A DNA stretch of 57,500 bases from Glandiceps talaboti (taxonomy: Eukaryota > Hemichordata > Enteropneusta > Spengelidae), in NCBI RefSeq assembly GCF_964340395.1, contig NC_135565.1, forward strand, positions 14,972,209 through 15,029,708, written 5' to 3'. The notes below the pieces were generated by a model. It ran no database searches and had not been told where the DNA came from. It saw nothing but the letters and a program-made list of their open reading frames with translations. Both the position numbers and the translations under genes were made by a program. Of this stretch, positions 1-11,640 are shown one piece after another. The number at the start of each line of letters is the position of its first letter. Position 1 is the stretch's first letter.

Positions 1-59
1 GCCTGCCTGCCTGCATGCATACATACATACATACATACATACATACATACATTTTTTAA

Positions 60-1407
60 TTAAGTTGAATATTAAATGCAATTTGCATATGTGCAATGAC
101 AAACGCGGTGTCCCTTCAATAGTTTGTCCTTCCTTAACTGTGCATCAAAATAAAGTGTGACAGATTTCCTTAGTGTTATGTATGCATAGTAGTAGTATAG
201 TATTATAGTTTGTAATTTTCCTCGTTTCTTTTTATTGGTACAGGAGTGAGTGTCTAATCACAACAGATGTCTACCTGGATTGTTCACCAAGGTCCAATAC
301 TTTAAACCTGGAGAACACCAATACAAATATACAATAGTTTATCTCATTATATCCATGCCTTTACCTGTTCAGACCTAGTTTCCAACTAAAATGTAGTCTG
401 TTGGTCTTTCTTTGGTAGGAGTTGGGAGTATTACCAAGATGTTTCAGTTGGTTTTATTTTTAGTTTGTATAGTTTAGACGGATGTTATACAGAATTAACA
501 TGCTTGTAATATACAGAATTTTTAATGATCACTAACACATGACAAGCTGTCAATCATATGAGTGATACTTAAGGGAGCCTTCAGTAATTACAGGGGGGAC
601 AGAATAAATCAAACCCGGTCTTTTGCATATAATGTGATTCGCCCCAAACTCTGTTGTGTTAGAAAATGGTCTTCCCCCAACTTCCGTTTAGAAAATGACC
701 CTTCCTTTGTTTTAATATTTCATGAACATCGCTCAGTGGTGTATAGTGGTTAGAGCTTAGAATTAGCAGTTATGGGTCATTGGGTCGGAACCCAATACAG
801 ATAGGGGACTTTTCTCTAGTAAGGACTTGATCATACTATAATTGATAGTTTCAAAGGCTTTGTTGTTTCCAACTACTACTACCACAACAGTCTTTATGCA
901 TGAATCAACTTGGATATAATTGGCTGAACTGAAGCCAGAATTCCCATAGATTAAATGAGCACACGCCCAACATTGTTGGGACCGAGGTCGACATCTCCAT
1001 TCAACTAATTTATCCCCAATATCTTACCCCTATATCTTACCCCTTTACTCCTGTGAGCCCCACTACTCTCCTTATAATACAGCTATAAATTTAAAACAAT
1101 TGATTCACTGCATGGTTGCCAGTCGCAATTTTACTGATATGCTCTGATATTATGGTACAACATTGACAGTGATTGAGTTTGGCAATGGTGGAATGTGGAA
1201 AGTTAGCTAATACAATGAGTTAAAATAAAATGTGACCCTCTCTTACTTTCACTTTCTAATATGGCCCTCTCTCGAAAGCCGATTTGTAAAGATCCCCCCT
1301 CCATTCCCCGACCCTCTCCCATATGTAATTGCTGTAGGCTTTAAGATTTAAGCAAGTGTTCTTGTAGCCACAACTATCATCACAGTCATTTTTATCATAA
1401 ACCTTGA
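60..1407 (+). repeat. Dispersed 1.35-kb repeat, copy 1
   Basis: This stretch matches 9505-10903 over nearly its whole length with scattered substitutions and small indels. Both copies begin directly after a (CATA)n microsatellite and end at the same sequence (cataaaccttga). It encloses a smaller element with imperfect terminal inverted repeats at 569-1344. No convincing coding region lies in it. It could be a segmental duplication or a larger mobile element. Confidence 0.85.
569..1344 (+). mobile_element. Non-autonomous element with imperfect terminal inverted repeats, copy 1
   Basis: The left end reads TTAAGGGAGCCTTCAGTAAT and the right end is its imperfect inverse (ATTGCTGTAGGCTTTAA). Related copies lie at 10043-10840 (same strand) and about 24823-25580 (opposite strand). 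Around 740-800 there is a tRNA-like stretch with A-box-like (TAGTGGTTAGAGC) and B-box-like (GGGTCGGAACCC) sequences, so part of it may be SINE-derived. No transposase reading frame is present. Confidence 0.65.
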
Positions 1408-1494
1408 CGCTAGATAGCAGAAACTACCATGTTTAAAGCGTTACAATCTGTCCTATTTGGGTTTGTTGAGGGAGTGAAGGCTCTTTTGACGTTG

Positions 1495-1535
1495 AAGTTT
1501 TTGTTTGTTTGTTTGTTTGTTTGTTTGTTTGTTTT
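1495..1535. repeat. (TTTG)n microsatellite
   Basis: About nine tandem TTTG/GTTT units shortly upstream of the TRIM-like exon. Confidence 0.9.
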
Positions 1536-1607
1536 TTATTGAGCCATTTTGAAATATTCTTATCTCATTTTAACTGCTAACACGTGTTGACTTACACGTT
1601 TTTTGAG

Positions 1608-2004
1608 AGAAGATGCGAAAGTGAAACAACATGTCGAAAACACTGTAGAGGAAAAAGTAAAACGAATCAAGGAAAGCGGAAATCAACTGTCGGAGTTGCT
1701 GAAGCATGCATATGAAAGCAAAAGGAAAGAATTAGAAACACAATACCGTAAGCTATCCTCAAGCGAGAGTGACTTCATGAATGCTCGTGAATATACAGAA
1801 CATTTGATGCATTATGGGAACGACACACAGTTAATGGCTGCCAAGAAACTTGTGCAATCACATATTCTTGAACTCATATCACATGAGGTTGATATCGAAC
1901 CAGTGAAAGATGACAGTCTAAAATTTCAACCAAACACAAATACAAAAAACGATGAGAGTTTAGGAATTATCATCACAGCAGATGAAAAGGTGACATACTT
2001 GTAG
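1608..2004 (+). CDS. TRIM-family protein, coiled-coil exon (partial gene)
   Basis: The open frame encodes a charged, heptad-rich segment. It resembles the end of the coiled coil of TRIM proteins (the TRIM2/3/71 type, after the B-box): a Leu/Lys/Glu helix, then a Glu-His-Leu-x-x-Tyr-Gly-Asn block and a Lys-Lys-Leu-Val block. TRIM proteins are RING E3 ubiquitin ligases that use this region to dimerise. No RING or B-box lies upstream; the preceding 1.5 kb is repeat, so earlier exons would be outside the window. An AG acceptor just before the exon fits an internal or last exon. The frame ends at TAG, but a possible donor (AAG|GTGACA) lies at 1988. No NHL, filamin or SPRY exon is visible downstream, so this is either the last exon of a short TRIM or a remnant. 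The family call is fairly firm; whether the gene is intact is unknown. Confidence 0.5.
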
Positions 2005-2810
2005 AGAAATGTCTTTCAACATTTAACTTCCAAATATTGTTAAGGTATAGTAATTAAAATCGCCTGCTACTGACGTCAGAATTTGCACCTGAATAGTTCT
2101 GTTCGTCGTTTATGTAACCGTCATTTTGAATTTCATCAGAGTTTACTACTGTTTCTGTATGTCAAAGACTCTTCTCAGAATTACGATTAAGTTTGTGAAC
2201 TGTCAATAATGTGATAATACATTCCACCCGATGTATTTTGTCAATATGCATTCCCAGCATTCCCTTCGGTAGGGCTATGGGAAAGAGAACTAGTCTCATT
2301 TACCCAAGGCTGTAAGTGACTACAAAATTCTTGCATTTTGATTGTTCTTAGTGGGTGAATACTTATATAATAAGTGATATCTCGTGCCAAATGTCAAATT
2401 TCCCATGCTATAGGCTACATGTCAATAGTACACAGAGTTCGATGGTGAGAACAACAGCAGTTAAAAGTAGTGCAACCGGAACATGCCATGATGGTCTAAC
2501 CTATGGCTAATATATATGCAGTGTTTTATAGTACATTTTTGTCATCATGTAAGCATGAAGACTTGAACAATTGATTTGTTATATATAAAGACTGTAGAGA
2601 TGTATCAAATATATCGGCTTACAAGTTTATACGGCTATTAAAGAAAGTTGTACCAACATTGTAGGTGGTCTTAAATTGCTTTATATACCTATAAGACGGA
2701 AATGATTAATTGAATAATAAAAACATTGTTGAACATACTTTGCATAGTGATTGAAAAATCAGCATTTTATCGCTACATAAAAGATATACACACATGACCG
2801 TATACGCTCA
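2005..2810. other. Intergenic sequence without recognised gene
   Basis: AT-rich sequence after the TRIM-like exon. An AATAAA near 2715 could be a polyadenylation signal for that exon's transcript. I see no other supported feature. Confidence 0.4.
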
Positions 2811-2831
2811 GACAGACAGACATACATACAT

Positions 2832-2888
<57 letters not shown>

Positions 2889-2951
2889 TGGATGGATGGA
2901 TGGATGGATGGACACGTGCACGCACGCACGCACACATGCAGCCATCCTGAC

Positions 2952-2984
<33 letters not shown>

Positions 2985-2991
2985 CATACAT

Positions 2992-3022
<31 letters not shown>

Positions 3023-3091
3023 TACATACATACATACATACATACATACATACATACATACATGCACACACACATACATACATACATACAT

Positions 3092-3142
<51 letters not shown>

Positions 3143-3182
3143 TACATACATACATACATACATACATACATACATACATACA
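2811..3182. repeat. Compound tetranucleotide microsatellite
   Basis: Runs of CAGA, GATG, TACA, ACAC and again CAGA and TACA follow one another for about 370 bp. The long open frames on both strands here (poly Thr-Tyr-Ile-His, Cys-Leu-Ser-Val and so on) are repeat artefacts. Confidence 0.95.
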
Positions 3183-4174
3183 TTGACAGGTTTAGTCGGA
3201 AAAGAAATTGACACTGCTCATGAATTGGTTACCGATAGAGAATTTAAATCACACATATTCGTCTCTGTTGTTTCACTACAACGATCCAAAGTTATGAGTT
3301 GGAGATAAATGGATCAACTAAGCTGTAAAATGAACATAAAGAAAATTGTTGACATTGTGCACGGTGACAAGTGTCAATCGTGACAGGCATATGGTTAATA
3401 TGTAACCAATAATCAGGATAGAGAAGGCAAATTTTAAATTATCCAGTAAGAATAAATGTAATGAACCTGTCCCGTAAATATTACTCTTTATACTTCATAT
3501 ACTTCCAACGTCTTCAACGCAAGTGAAACCTCACGTTAATTTAAGGTCCCTGAACGAGGCTACCCTATCTAAAGACCAAATTTGATTCGCTCGCCTCAAG
3601 AAGTCGTGTTGTGTTCTTACACGCACTTGGTTTGAACCCCTACTGACCCATTTGTTTAATACCGCCATTCTCAAAGGACACTGTCTGCTAGGTGCTACGC
3701 GTCATCGTTGAGTCGACTTTAGATTTTATAAACAATTGATTTGAATCTATAGACGATAGCTGCAACAGGTAAGAACTGTCATACCACATCTCGAATTGTA
3801 GATAAAGTGTATATTAAGTTTCCTATTAGTATTATATAGGTATTTTCTGCTCACAGATTGGGCTGTATACGTAGAACGTAACTACTTCCTATGCATGAGG
3901 GTATTGTGACAGGTAAACATAACAGGTAAACATAACCTCTGACACTATAGGTCACTTTTTAGTGGTCTGAGACATAACGAACTGGTTACACATATTTTCT
4001 TGATTATATAGACAACATTTAATTAACAGATATGAAGGTTCATCGCAATGGTAAACCTTCTGATGATTTGTCGATAACTCTAATAATTCAAGGGATTTTC
4101 CTGTCATCAAATTTCATTTATACTTTGGTATTTACACTTTTCAACACTAATACTACATGTATATACTAATGTCA

Positions 4175-4510
4175 CTGTTCACTGGCTCTGTATGATACAA
4201 CCACAGAAACCAATCAGAAACTGCAAATGCTGCACTTTAAGATAGTAAGCTTGAATGAATCCATTACTACATTTTGTCTGTTCAAGTACTTTCATTCACT
4301 GTATAGAATTCTCCAAAAAATCTTTTCCTTTTATATTTTGTCTACATGAAATGAACTAACCAAATGCAAATATTGGTATTCTGGTCTCTTTTTCTAGTTG
4401 CAGGTTCAAATTCTTTAATCTATTTAGGAAAAATTCAAAAACATTGCGATTTTTATATCTTGTAGTATTGAATATATAATTTCTTATTGGTTTACATATG
4501 GTCGCATCAC
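4175..4510. mobile_element. Degraded inverted-repeat (MITE-like) element, family D
   Basis: The left part (aaccaatcagaaactgcaa and the following taagatagtaagcttgaatg) matches 15750-15800 and, more loosely, 27820-27880. The right end (cttattggtttacatatgg) is an imperfect inverse of the left. The family is old and the limits are approximate. Confidence 0.4.
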
Positions 4511-4889
4511 GCAGGGCTGGTGAACGGTAAATTGAAACGAGCTTGTATGCATGTAAACATCACCTTGTACACAATAAATCACCTGGGTATATAAATTATA
4601 ATGTTGCTACCTTGTTGTTTGAAATATCTAACATCTCACATTAAGACAAAAACTGGTGTCACTTTTCACAAAGGAGGTTAAAATATATCAGATTTATGCC
4701 GAGTTGGGACCGAGTATTGTGTCAACTCAATGAAAAAAGTTGTCGGTTTTCTTGAACTCTTGTAGAAGATAGGGATCTCTGTAAGTTTAATGTCACAAAG
4801 GTGGATTCTTAATATCTCAAATTTCATTTGAATTTAAATAAATTTCAACAGGAAAATGTCTTAACTTATATGCTGTTTTATGGAGCACA

Positions 4890-5106
4890 CAATCCATTGC
4901 AGCGTTTATAAGCGCATAGGATTAAAGCATGCACGTTGCAACCTCTATCCTACCAGGTCCCCAATTATACAGCTGGGTGGACTGAGGCACAATCATGGTT
5001 CAAATCTTGGCCAAGGATTTTAGCTACTCAGAAACAAACGGCAGCGATGGGGATCGAACCAGATTCCAAGCTGGCCATTCTAACCATTCACCCATCATGA
5101 CTCCAC
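4890..5106 (-). mobile_element. tRNA-derived SINE-like element
   Basis: On the minus strand, 5105 to 5045 reads like a tRNA-related head, with an A-box-like GGTGAATGGTTAG and a B box GGTTCGATCCC. It is followed by a block that on the plus strand reads tatacagctgggtggactg. That block resembles the conserved central domain I remember from SINEs of many marine invertebrates (the Meta-SINE or Nin-DC type). The family name is from memory; the A/B-box arrangement is directly visible. Confidence 0.5.
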
Positions 5107-5223
5107 ATTAACTGTTGTCTTAATAGTAAAAATACTTGAGAATAATATACAAAATGTAAAAGTATAAAATATGACTAATAGATGCCCTTAATACATTGTA
5201 TGTATACCTTTTTGTAGACATAA

Positions 5224-7731
5224 ATGATGTCACATGGCTATGAAAGTGGATCACGTGATCTCGAGGAACCAATAAAATACATACGCTGGGAAACAACAGG
5301 GATCCCTGGCATCGTTTTATTCTCATCTGCAGTCTTGGAGATGTACTTCAGCTTTCAAGGCTACTTATACGGTCATGATGGTGGCATGTGTCTTCTAAGA
5401 GGCGCCATTTCCACTAACTTGGTAGCAATATTGGTGAGGAACTTAAATCAGTATGCATTACATAAATGTACATGTACTAGCAATGAACCCATGAGGGATG
5501 GCCCTCACTGGACTTCTTGGGAGACAAGTTTGTTATTACTTACAGAACTATCCAGTATAAATAAAGATTATTTTAAATAAAGATTATTTTTAGAACATGT
5601 GACAAATATTAATTTGCCACGCCTTGGTACTTTGATTTTGATTTGTTTTGTTATGACTTGTTTAACATACTGTACCGCCACATCATAGAGGGGATTACTC
5701 GAACAAAAAGTAGACATGTTCCTCATGTAAGCACGGAAATATCTACTCCTTCTTAGTTTCCATAAAGAACGTTATGTTATGATGATGATGTGTCTGTCTG
5801 TCTGTCTGTTATCATTTTCTCTAAAACGGCTGACTCAATAGGGAACTTGCAAACCAACCATGTTGAATGTTGCATCATGGGAAATGTGATACACATCAAT
5901 TAGTATTATAAACAATATTGTTACATTGTTACATTGTTTTTAACAATAATAAATTCAAAGTCACCCTGACCATTGTTGAGGTTGATTTTATCCATAGCTC
6001 CAGATTAGGTATTACAATAACCACAGATAATCCCATAGTCCTTTGCATCTGAGCATGCTCAGTCTGGATTTCAAGCTCCCTATTACAATGACACGTGATA
6101 AGACATCATCCTACCTATGTAGAAAGCAATATCTGACTAGTATTGGCTACTAATGATGTATTTTCAACCAAAAGTGTTCCTTAATAACTAATGAACACAA
6201 TTTTTGTATTGTTACTTATTTTTGCAATATCTAATATCTAAGACTGTAAGTTTGAATGTCATATAATTTTCATTTCATATCGATGACAATGAGGGCTTTT
6301 CTGTCATTTGAAAGCTTGTTGGTGTGTTTGCATAATGTATTTGCATAAATGATGTATTAGAATCCAGATGTTTAACAGAATAAGGGGTTTCGGCTGTTGA
6401 GGGCGCTACACTGTGATATCTCGAGGTCGTTTTCCGGGAACAACACTTTATCCTTCACATACATATCAAGGGTATAAACTGTATGTCGTTTAAAGGCTTT
6501 CATTTTTGTCACAGTAGAAATCTATTTTATATATATTATATCTATTCAAGAGAATAGAAAGGAGTTTGTCTACATCAAACAACTTTGAGTGTGTGAGTGC
6601 GCTAGCGCGTGCCTGCATATGTCTGTATGTCTGTCTGTATGTATGTATGTATGTATGTATGTATGTATGTATGTATGTATGTGTGTATGTGTGTCTGTGT
6701 GTGTGTCTGTCTGTCTGTCTGTGTCTGTGTGTGTGTCTGTGTGTCTGTGTTGTTGTGTGGGCGTACATTTGTATTACGTTTTCACATTGTTTTTGTTCTA
6801 TGTTATATTCATATTTCAGGCTATGATCTGTGGATGTTTGGCAATTATTGCGACAAAACAAAGAAGTGACATGACACTTTGCAAAGTAAGTTCAAATTCA
6901 TCACTCAAGTCCCGCTTGTCATCTTTAATACATGTATGTGTCATTATATCATCAACATAATCGTCACACACAGTGGAAGTCAGACCAGCAATTTATAACA
7001 TATTTGAATTCATAAATAGGGTAAATCACTTTTTTTATCAAGTTTAACAGAATTTTAATCTGTTAATTATTATTTAGCTATTTATCACTCGGTAACATTA
7101 TTCATGCAAAATAGGAAACTGCATAAACCGGAGTTGAATACAGTACGACAATTTGAAGTAAAAAAAAACATCTCTTCATAACGAGTGAAAAACGATGAAA
7201 TTTCAAATGTATGAAAAGGAAATGATCGTCTCTGTCGATAGTTTACCAGACGACACGAGAGTGTCAATACACAAAATCAACAGCATGGTATAATTACATG
7301 TGACGTCACGTGACGTGCGATCAGGTCAAACTAACGCAACTAACAATTTCATGGATTATGCTTGAAAATTTGCTCTACATCTGTGATTTGTGAAGTCCCA
7401 GTAGCAGTTTGTTGTCGAAAAGTTATTTTCAAATACCTTCTAGTATTCTCATGATCATGACAGGAAAGCTTGTCTCCCCAGACTTCGCGATACATCAATA
7501 CAACCTGGGATACACACTCATTTCCACGGTAAATAATAAATACAATTCGCACCCTCGTAACATTGCTGGTGTAGTAGTTTACACACTATAGTTTACAGTT
7601 GCGTCATGGGATCTGTAAGCTAATCAGCGAAAAATTAAATTACGTAAATAGCTCATTAATATTCATGGTATATTTACCAAAACCTAATCAGTTCTAGCCA
7701 TTACCCTAAAGAATGCGTCCACCAAATTGTG

Positions 7732-7814
<83 letters not shown>

Positions 7815-8331
7815 AATTACTATCTGTACAAGAAACATACATGTGATGTCATCTGGCAGGTATCTATAGGTTTTAATGATCAGCCTAATCGAAGCATGTA
7901 CATACCGTAATTACTGACTACTTGTATCCCATTTACCAATTGTTTATCTCTACAGCTGTGGTATAATGTGCTGATGAATATCTTAAACTGTCTAGCTGCG
8001 CTGATCATCCTTATACTGGCATCGATAAAGGTAAGAATCTAATTTCTCGTTTATTTTATTTTATCTCATTTTGAATATATTCATGATTATAGTTCGGACA
8101 TTTTGGTGTCAAAGATAATGATTGAAATTTTTCTATAAACATGCCACATTATAAATTTCCCCACAGTTCCATAGTAACAACCATGGTGACAGTAAACTCG
8201 GTGGTTGGTGCGTTTTGACAGTCCTTGAAATCCTATTTTCTTCAGTGAAGCTTGGCATATCCATGGTACTAGCGGCTTCGTTTGGTGTACAGGCTGTTGC
8301 AGCACAGTCTGTGAGTTTATCAACCTATTCA
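5224..8331 (+). CDS. Four-span membrane protein 1 (MS4A/CD20-like), 5' four exons
   Basis: Exons 5224-5433, 6820-6885, 7956-8030 and 8167-8331, of 70, 22, 25 and 55 codons, all joined in phase 0 with GT-AG borders. Each carries or completes one hydrophobic segment: GIPGIVLFSSAVLEMYF, NLVAIL|AMICGCLAIIA (split by intron 1), VLMNILNCLAALIILILAS, and LTVLEILFSS...GISMVLAASFGV. Short hydrophilic loops separate them, as in CD20/MS4A-like proteins, which are small tetraspan proteins of the plasma membrane. The start is the ATG at 5224. The last exon may end earlier at GTGAGT (8311), use GTAAGT (8332), or read on into a TAG microsatellite. Exons 2 and 3 equal in length those of the next gene, so the two are paralogs. 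A possible C-terminal exon is listed at 11641. The fold is firm, the family name tentative. Confidence 0.65.
5837..6084 (+). mobile_element. MITE-like element with TIR AATAGGGAACTTGCAAAC, copy 1
   Basis: About 248 bp. The left end AATAGGGAACTTGCAAAC is inverted at the right end (GATTTCAAGCTCCCTATT). A copy in the opposite orientation lies at 23641-23876, sharing blocks such as CATGGGAAATGTGATA/TATCACATTTCCCATG and GAGCATGCTCAG. It lies in intron 1 of the first tetraspan gene. No coding sequence. Confidence 0.75.
6609..6760. repeat. Compound CTGT/GTAT/GTGT microsatellite
   Basis: Tandem tetra- and dinucleotides ending about 60 bp before the acceptor of exon 2 of the first tetraspan gene. Open frames here are repeat artefacts. 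Confidence 0.95.
7733..7811. repeat. (CAGA)n microsatellite
   Basis: About twenty CAGA units in intron 2 of the first tetraspan gene. Confidence 0.95.
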
Positions 8332-8382
8332 GTAAGTGCTGATGGTATTCTTAACCTGAGTTCCCTGCCTTCCTCTGTCCCC

Positions 8383-8403
8383 ACTTATTATTATTATTAT
8401 TAT

Positions 8404-8459
<56 letters not shown>

Positions 8460-8490
8460 ATAGTAGTAGTAGTAGTAGTAGTAGTAGTAA

Positions 8491-8552
<62 letters not shown>

Positions 8553-8585
8553 TCATTATTATTAGTAGTATTATTAGTATTATTT
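8383..8585. repeat. (TTA)n/(TAG)n trinucleotide microsatellite
   Basis: Starts about 50 bp after the donor at 8332. Read on the plus strand it gives Tyr codons and then TAG stops. The poly-Leu frame on the minus strand is an artefact. Confidence 0.95.
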
Positions 8586-8825
8586 ATTTATTTATCTATT
8601 TAATTATTTTTTATTCAATTTTTTAAGAAATGCGCTTCACTACGTCTCAGTGCATTGTACAATATAACGTCACAGAAGAAAGGGCACAAATGACTTTAAA
8701 AATTGCTTGCAGGATAAAAGTTCTTTCAAATACGAAGGCTAAAAAATTTCAGGATAAAAATTTCACTTATTGTACAAAAACAAGTATATTGTCCGATCTT
8801 GATATATTGACATGTTTATACGCAT

Positions 8826-8989
8826 CACATACATACATACATACATACATACATACATACATACATACATACATACATACATACATACATACATACATAC
8901 ATACATACATACATACATACATACATACATACATACATACATACATACGGACGGACGGACGGACGGACGGACGCACGGACGGACGGACG

Positions 8990-9057
<68 letters not shown>

Positions 9058-9329
9058 TACATACATACACAATCATAGTCATACATACATACATACATAC
9101 ATACATACATACATACATACATACATACATACATACAGTCATACATACATACATACATACATACATACATACATACATACATACATACATACATACATAC
9201 ATACATACAGTCATACATACATACATACATACATACATACATACATACATACATACATACATACATACATACATACATACATACATACATACATACATAC
9301 ATACGGACGGACGGACGGACGGACGGACG

Positions 9330-9360
<31 letters not shown>

Positions 9361-9494
9361 ATACATACACAATCATAGTCATACATACATACATACATAC
9401 ATACATACATACATACATACATACATACATACATACATACATACATACATACATACATACAGTCATACATACATACAGTCATACATAACATACA
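8826..9494. repeat. Higher-order CATA/GGAC/CAGA satellite array
   Basis: The order (CATA)n, (CGGA)n, (CAGA)n, catacatacacaatcatagt occurs twice (about 8826-9080 and 9196-9380), with CAGT interruptions in the CATA tracts. It is therefore a satellite with a higher-order unit of about 300 bp. All open frames across it are artefacts. Confidence 0.9.
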
Positions 9495-9504
9495 TACATA
9501 TGAA

Positions 9505-10903
9505 TTTTTGAATTGAATTAAATCATTAATTTCCATATGTGCAATGACATACGTAAGTAAATACGATGTCCCTTCAATAGTTTGTCCTTCCTTAACTGTG
9601 CATCAAAATAAAGTGTGACAGATTCGTTAGTGTTATGTATGCATAGTAGTAGTATAGTATTGTAGTTTGTAATTTTCCTCGTTTCTTTTTATAGGTACTG
9701 GAGTGAGTGTCTAATCACAACAGATGTCTACCTGGATTGTTCTCCAAGATCCAATACTGGTAACCTAGAGAACACCAATACAACTATACAATAGTTTATC
9801 TCATTATATCCATACCTTTACCTGTTCAGACCTAGTGTCCAACTAAAGTGTAGTCTGTTGGTCTTTCTTTGGTACGGAGTTGGGAGTATAATCAAGATGT
9901 TTCATTTTGATTAATTTTTAGTTTGTATAGACTGATGTTATACAGAATTAACGTGCTTGTAATAAACAGAAAGTTTAATGATCAGACGTGACAAGCTGTC
10001 AATCATATAAACCAAAGACAGAAATGTATTCAAAGAGTGATATTAAGGGAGCCTTCAGTAATTACAGGTAGCAGGATAAATCAAGCCCGGTGTGTTGCAT
10101 GTACTGTGATTCTCCCCAAAGTCTGTTATGTTAAAAAATGGTCTTCTCTCAATTTTCTTTTAGAAAATGACCCTTCCCTTTTTTAGATATTTCAAGAACA
10201 TCTCTTGGTCAGCTACGTGTGTACAGTGGTTAGAGCTTAGGATTAGCAGTTTGGGGTCATTGGGTCGGAACCCATTATAGACATGGGACTTTTCTTTAGT
10301 AAGGACTTAGTCATACTATAATTGATAGTTTCAAAGGCTTGGTTACTACTACCACCACAGTCTATTTGCATGAATCAACTTGGATATAATTGGCTGAACT
10401 GAAGCCAGAATTCCCATAGACGAGATGAGCGTAAGCCTAACATTGTTGGGACCGAGGTCAACATCTCCATTCAGCTAATTAATTCCCAATATCTTACCCC
10501 GATATCTTACCCCTTTACTCCTGTGATTCCCACTCCTCTCCTCATAATACAGCTAACAATTGATTCACTGCATGGTTGCCAGTAGCGATTTTACTGATAT
10601 GCTCTGATATTATGGTACAACATTGACAGTGATGGAGTTTGGCAATGGTGGGATGTGGCAGCGATGGGATGCCACAAATCGAAAAACAATGTAAAGTTAG
10701 CTATTAATGCAATGAGTTAAAATAAAATGTGACCCTCCCTTACTTTCACTTTCTAATATGGCCCTCTCTCGAAAGCCGATTTGTAAAGATGACCCCCCAT
10801 TCCCCAACCCTCTCCCATCTGTAATTGCTGTAGGCTTTAAGATTTAAGCACGTGTTCTTGTTGCCACAACTATCATCACAGTCATTTTTATCATAAACCT
10901 TGA
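9505..10903 (+). repeat. Dispersed 1.4-kb repeat, copy 2
   Basis: Same sequence as 60-1407, also directly after CATA repeats. It differs by substitutions and by about 35 extra bases near 10657-10695. It contains the inverted-repeat element at 10043-10840. Confidence 0.85.
10043..10840 (+). mobile_element. Non-autonomous inverted-repeat element, copy 2
   Basis: About 798 bp; starts TTAAGGGAGCCTTCAGTAAT and ends GCTGTAGGCTTTAA, like 569-1344. The tRNA-like A/B-box stretch is at about 10220-10275. Non-coding. Confidence 0.65.
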
Positions 10904-11004
10904 AATATACGCAGCTCATCACCTTCACGTATTACTCTGCTGTACATGCCTGTCATTATTGTCAGTGTTGATGTCTTTTGTTCTTTGTTTGTCTCCCTTT
11001 TTTC

Positions 11005-11092
11005 TTTTGTCTGTTTGTTTGTTTGTTAGTTTGTTTGTTCGTTTGTCTGTTTATCTGTATGTTTGTTTGTTTGTTTGTTTTGTTTTTGTTTA
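11005..11092. repeat. Imperfect (GTTT)n microsatellite
   Basis: Tandem GTTT units with substitutions, about 85 bp. Confidence 0.85.
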
Positions 11093-11218
11093 GGGTTGTG
11101 TTTGTCATAAACATAAAGGCGTAGCTAAACCTGTGCCCCCATGTTCTGACTTTTAAAGAGGGGCTGTTAGCTTTTCGTAGATGTCTCCATTAATTGTGAT
11201 TTGGAAAAACAAATAACT

Positions 11219-11530
11219 GTGTTTCCGATAACATTGCCTCGAAAAATAAGATCTGTAGGTCGAGGTTTTATGTTAGTTTTATTTTTTTTATCTTTTGTTT
11301 TTATTTTTGGAAAAATATTGCATCGACCAAAAAACAAACAAAATGTCGGTCAGAATAACAACTCCTTCTGTGATATACATGTAGTTTGATGAAATATGTA
11401 CAGGCATCACTGGGGAATTCGAAAGAAAACAGAAGGCATGAAGGTCTATCTAGAAGACAAAGAATTTCGTAACTTTTTAATGTCTGGGGTCGGCAACTTT
11501 AAATATGATTGGTCCGGTTGTCGGAAACAC
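11219..11530 (+). mobile_element. MITE-like element with TIR GTGTTTCCGATAAC, copy 1
   Basis: About 312 bp bounded by GTGTTTCCGATAAC and its near-inverse GTTGTCGGAAACAC. A second copy is at 13425-13726 and shares internal blocks (aaaacaaacaaa, gtcggtcagaata, atgaaggtc). A 62-residue open frame inside is non-coding repeat sequence. A more diverged relative may lie at 29585-29933. Confidence 0.75.
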
Positions 11531-11640
11531 AGGTTTTTTTTCTTACTTGTTATGCTTTATTGCTTTAAACCATGCTGTGGAAAACATAATAAATATATAT
11601 ACAAAATATGACAACAGTGCATGCAACGCATATTATATAG

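Larger units (their letters stand above)
3183..5223. other. Intergenic stretch with degraded mobile elements
   Basis: Between the microsatellite and the first tetraspan gene. A short open frame at 3188-3308 follows an AG but has no recognisable product. A degraded inverted-repeat element lies at about 4175-4510 and a SINE-like sequence at about 4890-5106. The rest holds nothing I can name. Confidence 0.5.

Noticed and set aside
737-800. Possible tRNA gene
   Set aside because: A-box- and B-box-like sequences are present, but no proper cloverleaf; it recurs inside a dispersed repeat, so it is tRNA-derived at most.
2759-3308. Several overlapping open frames of 64-138 codons on both strands
   Set aside because: They read through CAGA/TACA microsatellites and give low-complexity Cys-Leu-Ser-Val or Thr-Tyr-Ile-His peptides on both strands.
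8630-9536. Open frames of up to 293 codons across 8630-9536
   Set aside because: Almost entirely the CATA/GGAC/CAGA satellite, open in several frames because no stop occurs in the repeat unit.
11201-11611. Open frames of 62 and 71 codons
   Set aside because: They lie in or beside a MITE-like element whose second copy at 13425-13726 has a different frame structure.
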